Counted from the first letter of the stretch, positions 1 to 7,657 are shown. The stretch is DNA of 11,102 nucleotides from Physocladia obscura (GCA_027596945.1 JADGJH010001238.1:1-11102), one strand, 5' to 3'. The notes: generated from the sequence alone by a model not told the origin. A program made the numbers and translations.

Positions 1-24
1 TTTTATTACAATAAATAATTACAG

Positions 25-715
25 CCGAAATAATGGATTTGCGATTTCTACACCAACATCAGAGCAATATCGCGGGGATGGAATCGCCTCTCGCGGTCAA
101 GGGTACGTAACTCACACCCCCCCTGTTGCCGGAAATCCTGTTTTGGTGCCATTGCTTTTCAACATTAAAAACTCCAAAAAAAAAAAAAAAAACCAGGCTG
201 TTTATGCTGTCACAAAAGAAGCCCGCCGGATCGCTGTCCAGGAGCAGAAGCCTGTACTCATTGAAGCAATGACTTACCGGTAAGCTTTATTATTTTTTTT
301 TACAACTTTATTTCCCAACCCATTAAATTATATTAAATTCTATACAAAAATATTTAAAAAAAGGGTCGGTCATCACTCCACATCCGACGACTCATTTGCG
401 TACCGCCCAAAGAAAGAAGTTTCAGACTGGACAACCCACGACAATCCCATAAACAGATTCCGCAAATATTTGGAGTCGCTAAACTTATGGTCTGAACACC
501 AAGAAGTTGCTTTCAAAAAACAGTGCCGTGCTGATATTCTCGACGCGCTCAATGCCGCTGAGAAGGTTAAGAAGCCAGCAGTTTCCAACATGTTTACGGA
601 TGTGTATGATGAAATGCCTTGGAATCTCGTTGAACAGAAGGAAAAGCTTGACTTGTTGATGAGAAGACATCCGGATCATTTTGGGTTGGAAGTGTATACA
701 AAAGATGATGAGTGA
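25..715 (+). CDS. BCKDHA: Branched-chain 2-oxoacid dehydrogenase E1 subunit alpha, C-terminal part (partial at left edge)
   Basis: This is the ThDP-binding alpha subunit of the mitochondrial E1 component, which decarboxylates the 2-oxo acids of Val, Leu and Ile. The exons read 25-145, 197-279 and 364-715 (stop TGA 713-715), with introns ending at 24 and spanning 146-196 and 280-363. All junctions keep frame (phases 0 and 2). About 184 residues are visible. Family landmarks are [20 protein letters not shown] (Mg/ThDP loop, RNNG plus RGDG), [17 protein letters not shown], the phosphorylation-loop motif [12 protein letters not shown], the D-P-I-R-Y-L stretch ([11 protein letters not shown]), [12 protein letters not shown] and a short acidic C-terminus. 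These match BCKDHA rather than PDHA. Oddities: the VDGNDVF-type motif reads VAGNPVL (123-145), and intron 146-196 ends in a 17-A run before CCAG. An alternative donor at 101 would splice out that motif in frame. The family call is secure; the exon edge at 100 or 145 is not. Confidence 0.93.
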
Positions 716-953
716 TTCAAACATATATAAATATACATACTGCAAATCACAAAAGAAGAAACTGCCGAATAAAACACCAAGGCCAGCAAAATTAAACACT
801 ACACCAGCCCAATACTATTTTGCAACACTAACCATCGCCATAAAAAATCGAAGTTGGAATAAAAAAAGTAAAATAAATCACAATCCGCTTTTCCTAACCT
901 GATGGTTGCTTTCACAGATTCACGAGAGCTTTGAGCAAAATTTTTGATTGAGG
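716..953. other. Intergenic spacer BCKDHA to sirtuin (tandem genes)
   Basis: This spacer of 238 nt lies between the BCKDHA stop and the sirtuin ATG. It is AT-rich. AATAAA occurs near 769 and again inside A-rich stretches around 860-880; the first is the likely poly(A) signal for BCKDHA, about 55 nt past its stop. No conserved reading frame, RNA gene or clear TATA box was recognised. The sirtuin promoter must lie in the second half of this spacer. Confidence 0.5.
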
Positions 954-2008
954 ATGGAATTGCGACGAACGAGAGCAATTAAGCGATCGTACCGCGAAAG
1001 CGATGACGATGATGACGATAGAGGGGATAAGAAGAAAGAGACCGAGAGGGACGTGTCTTTACTGTCGTATGCCGAGCGACTGCAGCCAATCGCCGACAAG
1101 GGGCTTTGTGGCGATGCGGAACTTGAAGAGGAGGTGGCGGCGGTCGACGAGAAGGCGCGGCAGGTTGCGCGACTGATTGCAGGCAGCAAGTACTGCGTGG
1201 TGTTGACGGGGGCTGGTATTTCGACTGCGGAGCCGGCCAGTATCAGCGACTTTCGCGGGCCCAACGGCGTGTGGACGTGCGAAAAGGAGGTACTGTCCCT
1301 TGCAATTGCAATCTGGCTGACAAATCAATATTAATACTCGAAAAATAGGGCCGCACTGTGCCGCCTTCGCCGCGCAGCATGGACGACGCAAAGCCGACAC
1401 GAACGCACGAGGCCATTGCGCGGCTGGTTACGCGCGGGCTGGTGGCGCACGTAGTCACGCAAAATATTGACGCGTTGCACCTACGAGCAAAAATGGACGT
1501 GACGGCGGTGCCTCGCGCACGGCTGTCGGAGGTACACGGAACTGCTTACGCATTGTTCTGCGTTGCGTGCGCCGTCGAAACGCGCCTCGCCCACATGGTC
1601 GACTCCATCGGCCTGCGTCCCGTGGCTGCTGTCTGTCGCACCTGCCGTGCGCCCCTCTGCGACCGCCTCTGCGACTGGGATTCGCCGCTGCCTGACGGAG
1701 AGATCAACCGCGCAATCAGCGAGCTCAAGAAGGCCGACCTACTACTTGTCGTCGGCTCGAGTATGCGTATCCGCCCCGTCGGCCTATGGCCCCGCTACAC
1801 CCTGAAGGCTGGTGGCAAACTCGTCGTTATCAACCTGCAGAACACCCATCTCGACAAAAAGTCTCATGTGCGAATTTTTGCAAAGTCTGATCAAGTCTTT
1901 GACGGGATTATGGATGAACTTGATTTCGAAGAACCTACTGCACTAAATCCACCCGAACTAAATACCCGAGCAACTAATCAAATACCTGAGCCTGTAAAAA
2001 ATATTTGA
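954..2008 (+). CDS. Class IV sirtuin (SIRT6/SIRT7-type NAD-dependent protein deacylase)
   Basis: This is an NAD+-dependent lysine deacylase; class IV members act in the nucleus or nucleolus on chromatin and rDNA. Exon 1 is 954-1289 and exon 2 is 1349-2008, with a 59-nt phase-0 intron, giving 331 aa. The start is the ATG at 954; the in-frame TTG at 948 is not a eukaryotic start. Visible parts: basic N-terminus and Asp run (residues 17-22), GAGIST 86-91, DFRGPNGVWT 99-108, PTRTHEAIARL about 128-138, TQNIDALHLR 149-158, catalytic His175 in LSEVHG, zinc cysteines 183/186 and 208/211, DWDSPLP 221-227, GSSMRIRPVG 248-257 and VINLQ 272-276. The N-terminal half is most SIRT7-like (GPNGVWT, preceding EL/KVREL-type helix); the DW..LP and RIRP.G parts recall SIRT6. 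Oddities: Ala replaces the usual Gly in QN(I/V)DGLH, Ser replaces Pro in the IPDFRG motif, and there are about two extra residues in that loop. The tail after residue 300 is unconserved. Confidence 0.95.
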
Positions 2009-2013
2009 ATAAA
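2008..2013 (+). terminator. Poly(A) signal AATAAA overlapping the sirtuin stop codon
   Basis: The last A of the TGA stop (2006-2008) is the first base of AATAAA. The 3' UTR is therefore predicted to be only some tens of nucleotides, which suits the 218-nt spacer before the convergent uL29m gene. The hexamer and its overlap are seen; its use is inferred. Confidence 0.6.
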
Positions 2014-2226
2014 AATACCTTGTATTTTTTGTCCGAGTAGCAGACCTTTTCGAATAATTAGATTTCAGTTTATAACATATGCCCTGGAGGCTGGGTGCAA
2101 TGGCAAAAAAGAAATCAAGAAGCTCCGTCTTAAATATTTACACTTTTTCAAGGGAAAGCCCATCAATAATAATAATATTGTTGGCAAACAAATTCTTCTT
2201 TCATTTTGCCTTTGTTCTTCTTTCCC
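2014..2226. other. Convergent intergenic spacer, sirtuin and uL29m 3' ends
   Basis: This spacer separates two convergent genes. It contains a short AAT repeat (about 2164-2178) close to the uL29m stop. No AATAAA is visible on the minus strand here, so uL29m probably uses a variant poly(A) signal. No gene or RNA was recognised. Confidence 0.5.
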
Positions 2227-3323
2227 TTAAACAACAAACCATCTCGATCCTTTAATTTTCTCCCTCTTCTCAGCGTTCTTGTTTGCTTCACGCTTCTTTC
2301 TTCCGTTAGTAGTGTTTTGAAGCGCTTTATCAATACGCCGTCTCTCTTCAGTTTTCCTGCCAACTTCATGTACAGGAACTGGATACATTCTCTTGATGAT
2401 CTCGTCGACTTTTTCATGAATGTGTTGGATTTTCGTCACAAATTTGCCTTCTGCAATGTTGTTTGCCTTCTTATATGCGGTAACGTGTGCGTTAAAGATT
2501 TCTTGGCGCTTGGATTCGCGTTCAACAATTGCTTGCGCTTGGAGGTATGCAATTCGACGTTCGTGAATTACTGCTTTGATTGCACGCATGGTATAGCGAA
2601 CCTTTTGAGTACATAAAAAAAAATTATTTTTTATTTTTTAAATTGTTTAGAAACATCAATTCACCTGTTGCAGTCTGATAGTGTTTGGGAACAGTATTTT
2701 AAACAATCTAGCTTCGTCTTTTTGTGAAAGGAGCTTGTTCTGCTCTTTGACACAAATCCACCACAGTTTGTGTAGATCGTCAAAAGACTTTGGCCGCAGT
2801 TCAGCACACGTCCAAGCACGACCTAAGGTAAAAATATCAAAACAAAAAAACCATATTTATATTGTATCAAAAACGACACGAATAGAAAAGGAAAGAAAAC
2901 AAAAAAAACAAAAAAAACAACCAAAAAAGCAAACAAACCAGTTTTTGGATCCGACTCACTCCAATACCATCCCTGTTCATTGTCGAAAAAGTCAAGCAGA
3001 CCACGGCCATTCGATGTCTCCGTCGAATTTTTGACCGAATCAGCTATGGGTGTCATTGCAGGATAAACTTGTTTATTTGATAACGCATTTGCCGGACGCG
3101 CAAATTTATCAAACAGCGATGATGCCGGCAACGGTGGCGTGGAATTTTCGACAGTTTTTGATTTGGAAGATTCGTCGGTTGCATTCGATGGCGTCGAATA
3201 GAAACGGGATTGGAAGACGCCAGAAAACACGACACGAGAATATGCCATCCGTAGAATTGCCCGCGGTAATACCACAGCTGCTGTTGCTGTTGGAGCTGTT
3301 CCAGCAAATCGGCTGAGAAACAT
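2227..3323 (-). CDS. MRPL47: Mitochondrial large ribosomal subunit protein uL29m (MRPL47 family)
   Basis: This is a structural protein of the mitochondrial large ribosomal subunit, near the polypeptide exit tunnel. Minus-strand exons are 3323-2939, 2822-2665 and 2601-2227 (stop complement 2227-2229). The introns of 116 nt (2938-2823, very T-rich) and 63 nt (2664-2602) are GT-AG and preserve frame; the product is 305 aa. Residues 1 to about 43 are rich in Arg, Ala and Ser with no acids until Asp50, a classic matrix presequence with a likely cleavage after RFY (40-42). The diagnostic uL29m core starts at residue 129: GRAW, then [14 protein letters not shown], followed by VKEQNKLL. Next comes the helical segment [16 protein letters not shown] (from 182), and the rest is Lys/Arg/Glu-rich. 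The linker 44-110 is low complexity. The ATG at 3321-3323 is the first that gives a presequence; longer upstream frames run through T-rich promoter DNA and are not credible. It is divergent from the LRR gene. Confidence 0.94.
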
Positions 3324-3397
3324 GGCAAGAAAAATCTTTTTTTTTTTTGGTTGCGCAAAAAAAGAAAACAAAAAAGGAAACAACCCAACCAAACGAA
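3324..3397. promoter_or_regulatory. 74-bp bidirectional promoter/5' UTR between uL29m and the LRR gene
   Basis: Only 74 nt separate the two start codons, so both promoters and both 5' UTRs must fit here or extend into the coding regions. A T12 run (3337-3348) and an A7 run (3357-3363) flank the perfect palindrome TTGCGCAA (3351-3358), which matches the core of the C/EBP-type bZIP site. No TATA box is present. Promoter function is inferred from position; the palindrome and the tracts are seen. Confidence 0.6.
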
Positions 3398-4723
3398 ATG
3401 AAAGGTGGAGGAAACAACAATAACGGTGGTGCCCCTGCAATAGAATCCCCGCGAACAGGAAAGCGCGGCGACCGACAGACGGCTGCGGTGGCGACGACGC
3501 GTGGCAAACAGGTTTGTTTTTTTTCACACCTGTTTCTCACGCAGCCTGTTGAACACCCTGTTTACTGTATGTTTGGACACTGATCTTAATGGTCTTATTT
3601 CTCGTCCAACAGTCGGCACACAAAGAACTTCTTGCGGCACAAGCGTCTAAGACGGTGGCCCAGCGTTTGGCTGAGGCGCGCAAGTCGCACGTACTGGACC
3701 TGACAGGGCTTGGTCTGTCGCTGTTGCCTGACGCGGCCTGGGACCTTGATTCTTTGCGCGCCCTTTTGCTGTGAGTTGCTTTTGCGTCATGCCCCACTTT
3801 GCCCTCCCGACATCACTCATCCACCATGACTCATCCACAACAACAACCCCTCCCAAACCACCACTGTTACTCATTATGGCTCATCATGACTCACTCGTGT
3901 TTGTTTTTGTTGTTTGTTTTTTTCATATAGTGGGAACAATGCCTTTGAAGCTGTGCCGCCAAACTTGGCAAACTCTTTTCCCGCCCTCGAATACCTTGAT
4001 TTGAGTCGCAATGCAATCTCCTCGGTCCCATCAAGTCTTGCCGATTTACCCGACCTACGTATCCTCGATTTTTCAAACAATCCGAATCTCAGCGGATATA
4101 CGCTTCCCGCCGCCTATGGCCCCATCAGGCACCAGCTGGCTGTATTTATCGATGACGAAAATATTGTGTTTGTCGATCCGGCGCTCTCCAAACCGGCCCG
4201 TCGTCGTCGCGCTGACGACGATGACGAAAATAATGAAAATAATGTCGATACCAACAATAACAATCATTCCGATTCTGGTTCGGGAAGTAGTAATAACGGT
4301 GATGACGATGACGATGATGATGACAATGATGACGATAAAAACCTGTTGCATGAAAGATCTGTTCATAAACGCCACGATCTCGCTGAGGACGCAGCCCTGA
4401 ATATCCGCAAATTTTTCAAAATGGTCAGAGATCTTGAAGATGCAGGTGACCTCGTTGCACAGTTTAAACGCCTGGCTGCAACTCAAGATGTTGTTTTCAT
4501 CAAGTATATTACAAAAAGATATCATTCAACTATTATTGATGGCGATGATGATGAGGAATCGGATCTGTATGTGTCATCAGATGATGGAGGAAACGAATCG
4601 TTCTCTCAACGAAAACAAGTACGCGAAGCTGTTGACTTTGACAGGAAAGAAAAGGAAAAGTGGGTGAAGGGGTCTCGAGCTGTTGGCCGGAATATGAAAG
4701 CTTCACGTTTGGCATTTGATTGA
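3398..4723 (+). CDS. Leucine-rich repeat protein with acidic disordered region
   Basis: The exact function is unknown; LRR proteins of this plan usually act as intracellular protein-binding adaptors. Exons are 3398-3511, 3613-3770 and 3931-4723, with introns of 101 and 160 nt, giving 354 aa. Residues 1-38 are low complexity (Gly/Asn, then basic). Residues about 64-147 hold three to four short LRRs with the LxxLxLxxN pattern: HVLDLTGLGL, LRALLLGNN (rebuilt across intron 2), LEYLDLSRN and LRILDFSNN. An LRR-cap-like stretch follows to about 175. Then come RRRR (181-184) and a strongly acidic Asp/Asn/Ser run (about 186-232), a helical charged segment (about 240-290, FKMVRDLEDAGDLVAQFKRL) and a Lys/Arg-rich tail. 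There is no signal peptide or membrane segment. The ATG at 3398 is the first Met; an in-frame TTG lies upstream in promoter DNA. The RRRR-acidic arrangement hints at a nuclear protein, which is inference. Confidence 0.88.
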
Positions 4724-4728
4724 ATAAA
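4723..4728 (+). terminator. Poly(A) signal AATAAA overlapping the LRR gene stop codon
   Basis: The stop TGA (4721-4723) shares its final A with AATAAA, the same arrangement as in the sirtuin gene. A long T tract (about 4738-4749) follows, as expected for a U-rich downstream element. Confidence 0.6.
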
Positions 4729-4855
4729 AAAAATTCTTTGTTTTTTTTTCTTTTATCGGAAGAAAAGGCTCCGTTGCTTTCTTTCTTCGGGTTTTTTAAA
4801 TTTTATTATTTTTTCAATAAAAAAAAATTGTTCACAGAAGAATGTATTTGGCAAT
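4729..4855. other. AT-rich convergent spacer with a minus-strand AATAAA
   Basis: This spacer is rich in T and A homopolymers. TTTATT at 4802-4807 is AATAAA on the minus strand, about 50 nt past the stop of the putative minus-strand exon 4856-5038. No gene was recognised inside. Confidence 0.4.
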
Positions 4856-5117
4856 TTAATCACTTTCTCCAGAGTTACTTAATTTTTTCTGAAAAGTTTC
4901 AATAAATTGCCGAAGATTGCGTGTATACTCAATATGTTTCCGAATTCGAACAACCGGCTTTTCCAAAAGTTTAAATTCCTTTCCATATCCAGTTTCATTA
5001 TCATTGCGTTTAGAAAAACAATATATGATATTTATATACTTGAAATTTTTTTTGGCAAAAAGTTTTGGGAACAACAATTAAAACTACCAAAAAAAAAAAA
5101 AAAGAAAGTGATAAACC
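4856..5117 (-). CDS. Putative spliced 3' terminal exon on the minus strand (possible end of the ankyrin gene)
   Basis: On the minus strand, 5038-4856 is an open frame of 60 codons plus TAA. It encodes a charged, non-repetitive tail containing ETGYGKEFKLLEKPVVRIRK and RNLRQFIETF. It has no ATG. It begins directly after a TTTCAAG acceptor (AG at 5040-5039), and a CAG|GTTTATC donor lies at 5117/5116, giving a 78-nt intron rich in T. The upstream exon is phase-compatible and open (WHKCNECK...EEKDRYQ). AATAAA follows the stop by about 50 nt. This looks like a genuine 3' exon, but the upstream frame differs from the last ankyrin repeat frame, so linkage to that gene needs one more frameshift. No family is recognised. 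Confidence 0.35.
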
Positions 5118-5162
5118 TGATATCTGTCTTTCTCCTCTATTACTATCTTGCACTCATTGCAT

Positions 5163-6611
5163 TTATGCCAGCCCCATCCAGTTCCAACAAGCAAGTTTTT
5201 CAACAAATTGACTCATCAATTTCCAAATTTCCGAATTTTCATGATGAACAGCAGCAAAATGTACTAATGTCCGTCCATCAGAAATTTGTGTATCCGCTCC
5301 TTTTGAAATAAGTATTTGAACAATCTCAGTGTGGCCCTTTTGGGCAGCCAGAGCCAATGCTGCCCATCCATCAGAAGTCTGAGTGTTCAAATCCGCTCCG
5401 TTTGAAATAAGTATTTGAACTGTCTCAGTGAGGCCACCTTGGGCTGCTAGAGTCAAAGCTGTTGATCAAAAAAAATTCTCCATATTCACATCTGCTCCTT
5501 TTGAAATCATCAATCTAATTGCATCCGCATGACCATTTTTTGATGTCATCATCAATAAAGTCTCTCCGTCAGCTGCTTTTGTATTGACAGCAGCATTTTT
5601 ATCAAACAAAATTTTCATTTCAACGTATCCCTTTTCTGTTGCCCAAAAAAGTTGCTATTAGAAGGCCTTTTTGCATTTACATCTGCATCGTTTGAAATAA
5701 GCAATTTGATAATTTCAATGTGACCATTCTTTGATGCTAACACTAATGGAAATTCTTCGTCAGCTGATTTTCCATTCACATCAACGTTTTTGGAAATTAA
5801 AAATTTTGCAACATTTGAATAACCATTTTCATCAGCTTACAAAAATGTTATTTGCAGATTTTCGCCAGCGGAATTAATTTTTCCACCAGTTTTTAAAAGT
5901 ATTTTTGTCGATTCCAAATTTTCGCAGCTGACTGCCATATAAAGTGGAGTTTGCTTCTTTGAGTTGACAACATTTGCGTTTGCGCCATTTTGAAGAAGTG
6001 CATTCAGAATACCAACGTGACCTTTCTGTGCAGCATAATGCAATGGTATGTCTTCAGCCAAAAGACGCACATGAACATTTTCTTTCCCATCTTCTAAAAG
6101 GAACGATAAATTTCGGAGCGTGAATACAAAGACGCAAAATGTAATTAAGTCCATCCGTTGGAGTTCATCGAATCACGTCTAGCACCCCTATTTAGAAGCA
6201 ATTTCACTGCGGCTAAGTTCCAGTACTTTGCAGCAACATGAAGAGGAAATCCTTTCTGGAATGTTGATGACAGTTTCAAACAAAAGCTGTTTCGATAAGA
6301 AGTTCAAAACTTCTGGATTGTGGCTTCGACAGACATAATGAATTAGTTGAACTTCCTCTGCTTGGATTACATTGAAACAAATTCAAAGGATCGTCTGGCT
6401 TAAAAATGAAAGTCGGATCTGGAGAATCTGGATCAAGATGCGAAAGCCAATACTTTTGCGCGTAAGATAAGATTTGGTCTTTTGCTGAATCTTCCTTTTC
6501 AAGCAATAAATTCAATCCACTGGTAAACAAATAAGCTGGCATTTTCGACTCAGGATAGTGCATGCATCCACGAACCATAGTTTCATTATTCTTTTGGATA
6601 GATAGCATCAA
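5163..6611 (-). pseudogene. Ankyrin-repeat protein gene, decayed
   Basis: Read on the minus strand, this codes for about ten ankyrin repeats, a protein-binding solenoid. Recognisable units include GFPLHVAAKYWNLAAVKLLL, DIPLHYAAQKGHVGILNALL, QTPLYMAVSCENLESTKILL, FPLVLASKNGHIEIIKLLIS, LLMMTSKNGHADAIRLMISK, TLAAQGGLTETVQILIS and ALAAQKGHTEIVQILIS. The N-terminal block (from about 6611) has no recognised domain. Breaks: frameshifts near 6360, 6252, 6100 and 5648, and in-frame stops at 6145-6147 (TAA, where Pro is expected in a GWTPLH motif), 5837-5839 (TAA) and 5466-5468 (TGA). The frame also changes after the last repeat near 5180. None of the breaks has splice sites around it. The repeats nevertheless still match the consensus well, so inactivation looks recent, or the assembly here has indel errors. 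An upstream minus-strand open stretch to about 6745 (AVMLANGAVLAVLKIDKAEK) could be its original N-terminus. Confidence 0.85.
5296..5592 (-). repeat. Three 99-bp units inside the ankyrin gene
   Basis: The block GCTCC(T/G)TTTGAAAT recurs at 5296, 5395 and 5494, exactly 99 bp (33 codons, one ankyrin repeat) apart. The first two copies stay nearly identical for over 25 bp (through AAGTATTTGAAC) and remain similar for most of the unit. This points to relatively recent internal duplication of repeats. Confidence 0.7.
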
Positions 6612-6823
6612 CTACAGTTAAAAAAGTCTGTTATGCTTTTGTGGATGACAGAAATCGCATTTTTCTCGGCTTTGTCAATTTTGAGAACCGCCAAAACTGC
6701 GCCATTTGCCAGCATCACTGCAACAAGCATCCCAGCACCAAGCCGTAACTACTACGTGTTAAAATAGGTATTATCTACACAATAAACTATTAAACAGCCC
6801 ATTACTATTTTTTGTTTCTGCAG
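6612..6823. other. Ambiguous stretch with open frames on both strands
   Basis: On plus, a frame around 6617-6744 reads CYAFVDDRNRIFLGFVNF and then CAICQHHCNKH, a Cys/His cluster that could bind zinc, and ends at TAA. On minus, the same DNA gives an open frame starting with an ATG near 6731 (LANGAVLAVLKIDKAEKN), ending at TGA just upstream of the ankyrin block. A strong acceptor-like TTTTTTGTTTCTGCAG precedes 6824 on plus. Which strand was coding cannot be decided by eye. Confidence 0.3.
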
Positions 6824-7656
6824 TTACTCCATCAAGGGTCAACCATTCAGCAGCAAGACAATACTGATTCAGGATAAACATGATGCCAATAATTGCAGGT
6901 AAATTAAAACCAATAAACTCTTTATTTTATTCATCCTGATCTTGATTTATTCTGGATTAGGATTTCGAAATGGACATGGAAGCATTTTTCCTCTTCAGAA
7001 AGTGCGGAACAAAAAAGGCATGGATCAAACCATCTGAAATCAAACAAAACTACAAAAATTGCAGGATGAAGCTATTGATATTGCAGTCATGACCTATTCA
7101 ATAGTGATTTCTTCAAGACAAATTGACTGAAAAGCTTTTGGCTCCAGAAGAATCAGATCAAGCAGGAGTAGCTGCAGAGCGTATCCACAATGAGCTGGTC
7201 TTGAAGTTGAAAGAGACTCATGGAGCAACTTTTAATGTGCGTGATGCTTCTTGGGGACTTTGGACTAACTACATTCTTTCCAAACCAGTGCATTTACAAG
7301 ACAGCCTTTTGCAGTTTCCACCTTTCCAATATCATAATCTATTTCCTCATGCAGCAACAGACACAGATATTCTAAATTGTATGAGTTGACAAGCCAATCA
7401 AGTTGCAATAAAAAAAAAATGGAAACTATCAGTCAATTGAATTGTTAGAAAACATCTTGACTGGAATGAAAAGAACAAGACACCAACTGGATGCTGATAT
7501 TATCACTGTTGGTGGGCTTCTACATACTCTTAAAGTGCAGCGCTTCACTCTGGAGTGGAGGACACATCTTTGGCTTTAAATCCTGAAGAATCAGAAATTA
7601 GCCAGGAGATTTTAAACAGAGTTGGAATGCAAGCAGACACGGATCACCAAGAATAA
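6824..7656 (+). pseudogene. Unrecognised degraded plus-strand gene, with one intact intron
   Basis: The family is not recognised. Coding-like blocks on plus are 6824-6898 (YSIKGQPFSSKTILIQDKHD), then a clean 62-nt GT-AG intron (6899-6960). Next is 6961-7074, in phase (RISKWTWKHFSSSESAEQKR), ending at TGA. After a frame change comes QDEAIDIAVMTYS, then 7117-7389 (DKLTEKLLAPEESDQAGVAA, RIHNELVLKLKETHG, ASWGLWTNYILSKP). Another frame change gives QSIELLENILTGMKRTR...DADIITVGGLL (about 7430-7530). A last frame change gives a C-terminus ALNPEESEISQEILNRVGMQ ending at TAA 7654-7656. The several frame changes argue for decay, although an unseen intron could explain one near 7379-7431 (GTATGA donor, ATCAG acceptor, but the phase does not fit). 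Composition is that of soluble protein; no membrane segments. Confidence 0.5.
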
Positions 7657-7657
7657 A
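7652..7657 (+). terminator. AATAAA overlapping the stop of the 6824-7656 gene
   Basis: AATAAA at 7652-7657 contains the TAA stop (7654-7656). The same stop/poly(A) overlap is seen in the sirtuin and LRR genes, which supports this being a genuine gene end. Confidence 0.45.

Noticed and set aside
1059..1458. Long minus-strand open frames opposite the sirtuin
   Set aside because: They arise from the GC-rich sense codons and have no family resemblance; the plus strand carries full sirtuin motifs.
2082..2106. GGAGGCTGGGTGCAATGGC resembling the start of an Alu-type SINE
   Set aside because: Only a short partial match, with no A/B boxes continuing and no poly(A) tail or target duplication.
2681..3034. 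Plus-strand open frame with Lys/Gln-rich middle
   Set aside because: It is antisense to uL29m exon 2 and its T-rich intron; the Lys/Gln run is the complement of the intron's T tracts.
3347..3397. N-terminal extension of the LRR protein from a TTG codon
   Set aside because: TTG is not a plausible eukaryotic start and the stretch is poly-A/T promoter DNA; the ATG at 3398 fits.
4073..4525. Minus-strand frame with a strongly hydrophobic Ile/Val run that looks like a membrane helix
   Set aside because: It is the antisense of the Asp-coding GAT/GAC repeat in the LRR gene (GTC/ATC gives Val/Ile), not a protein.
5296..5592. CRISPR-like regularly spaced repeats
   Set aside because: The 99-bp period equals one ankyrin repeat and the copies are coding; no unique spacers between identical short repeats.
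5163..6611. Reassigned stop codons (alternative genetic code) to explain the ankyrin gene
   Set aside because: Both TAA and TGA would need to be sense, frameshifts remain, and neighbouring intact genes end properly at TGA or TAA.
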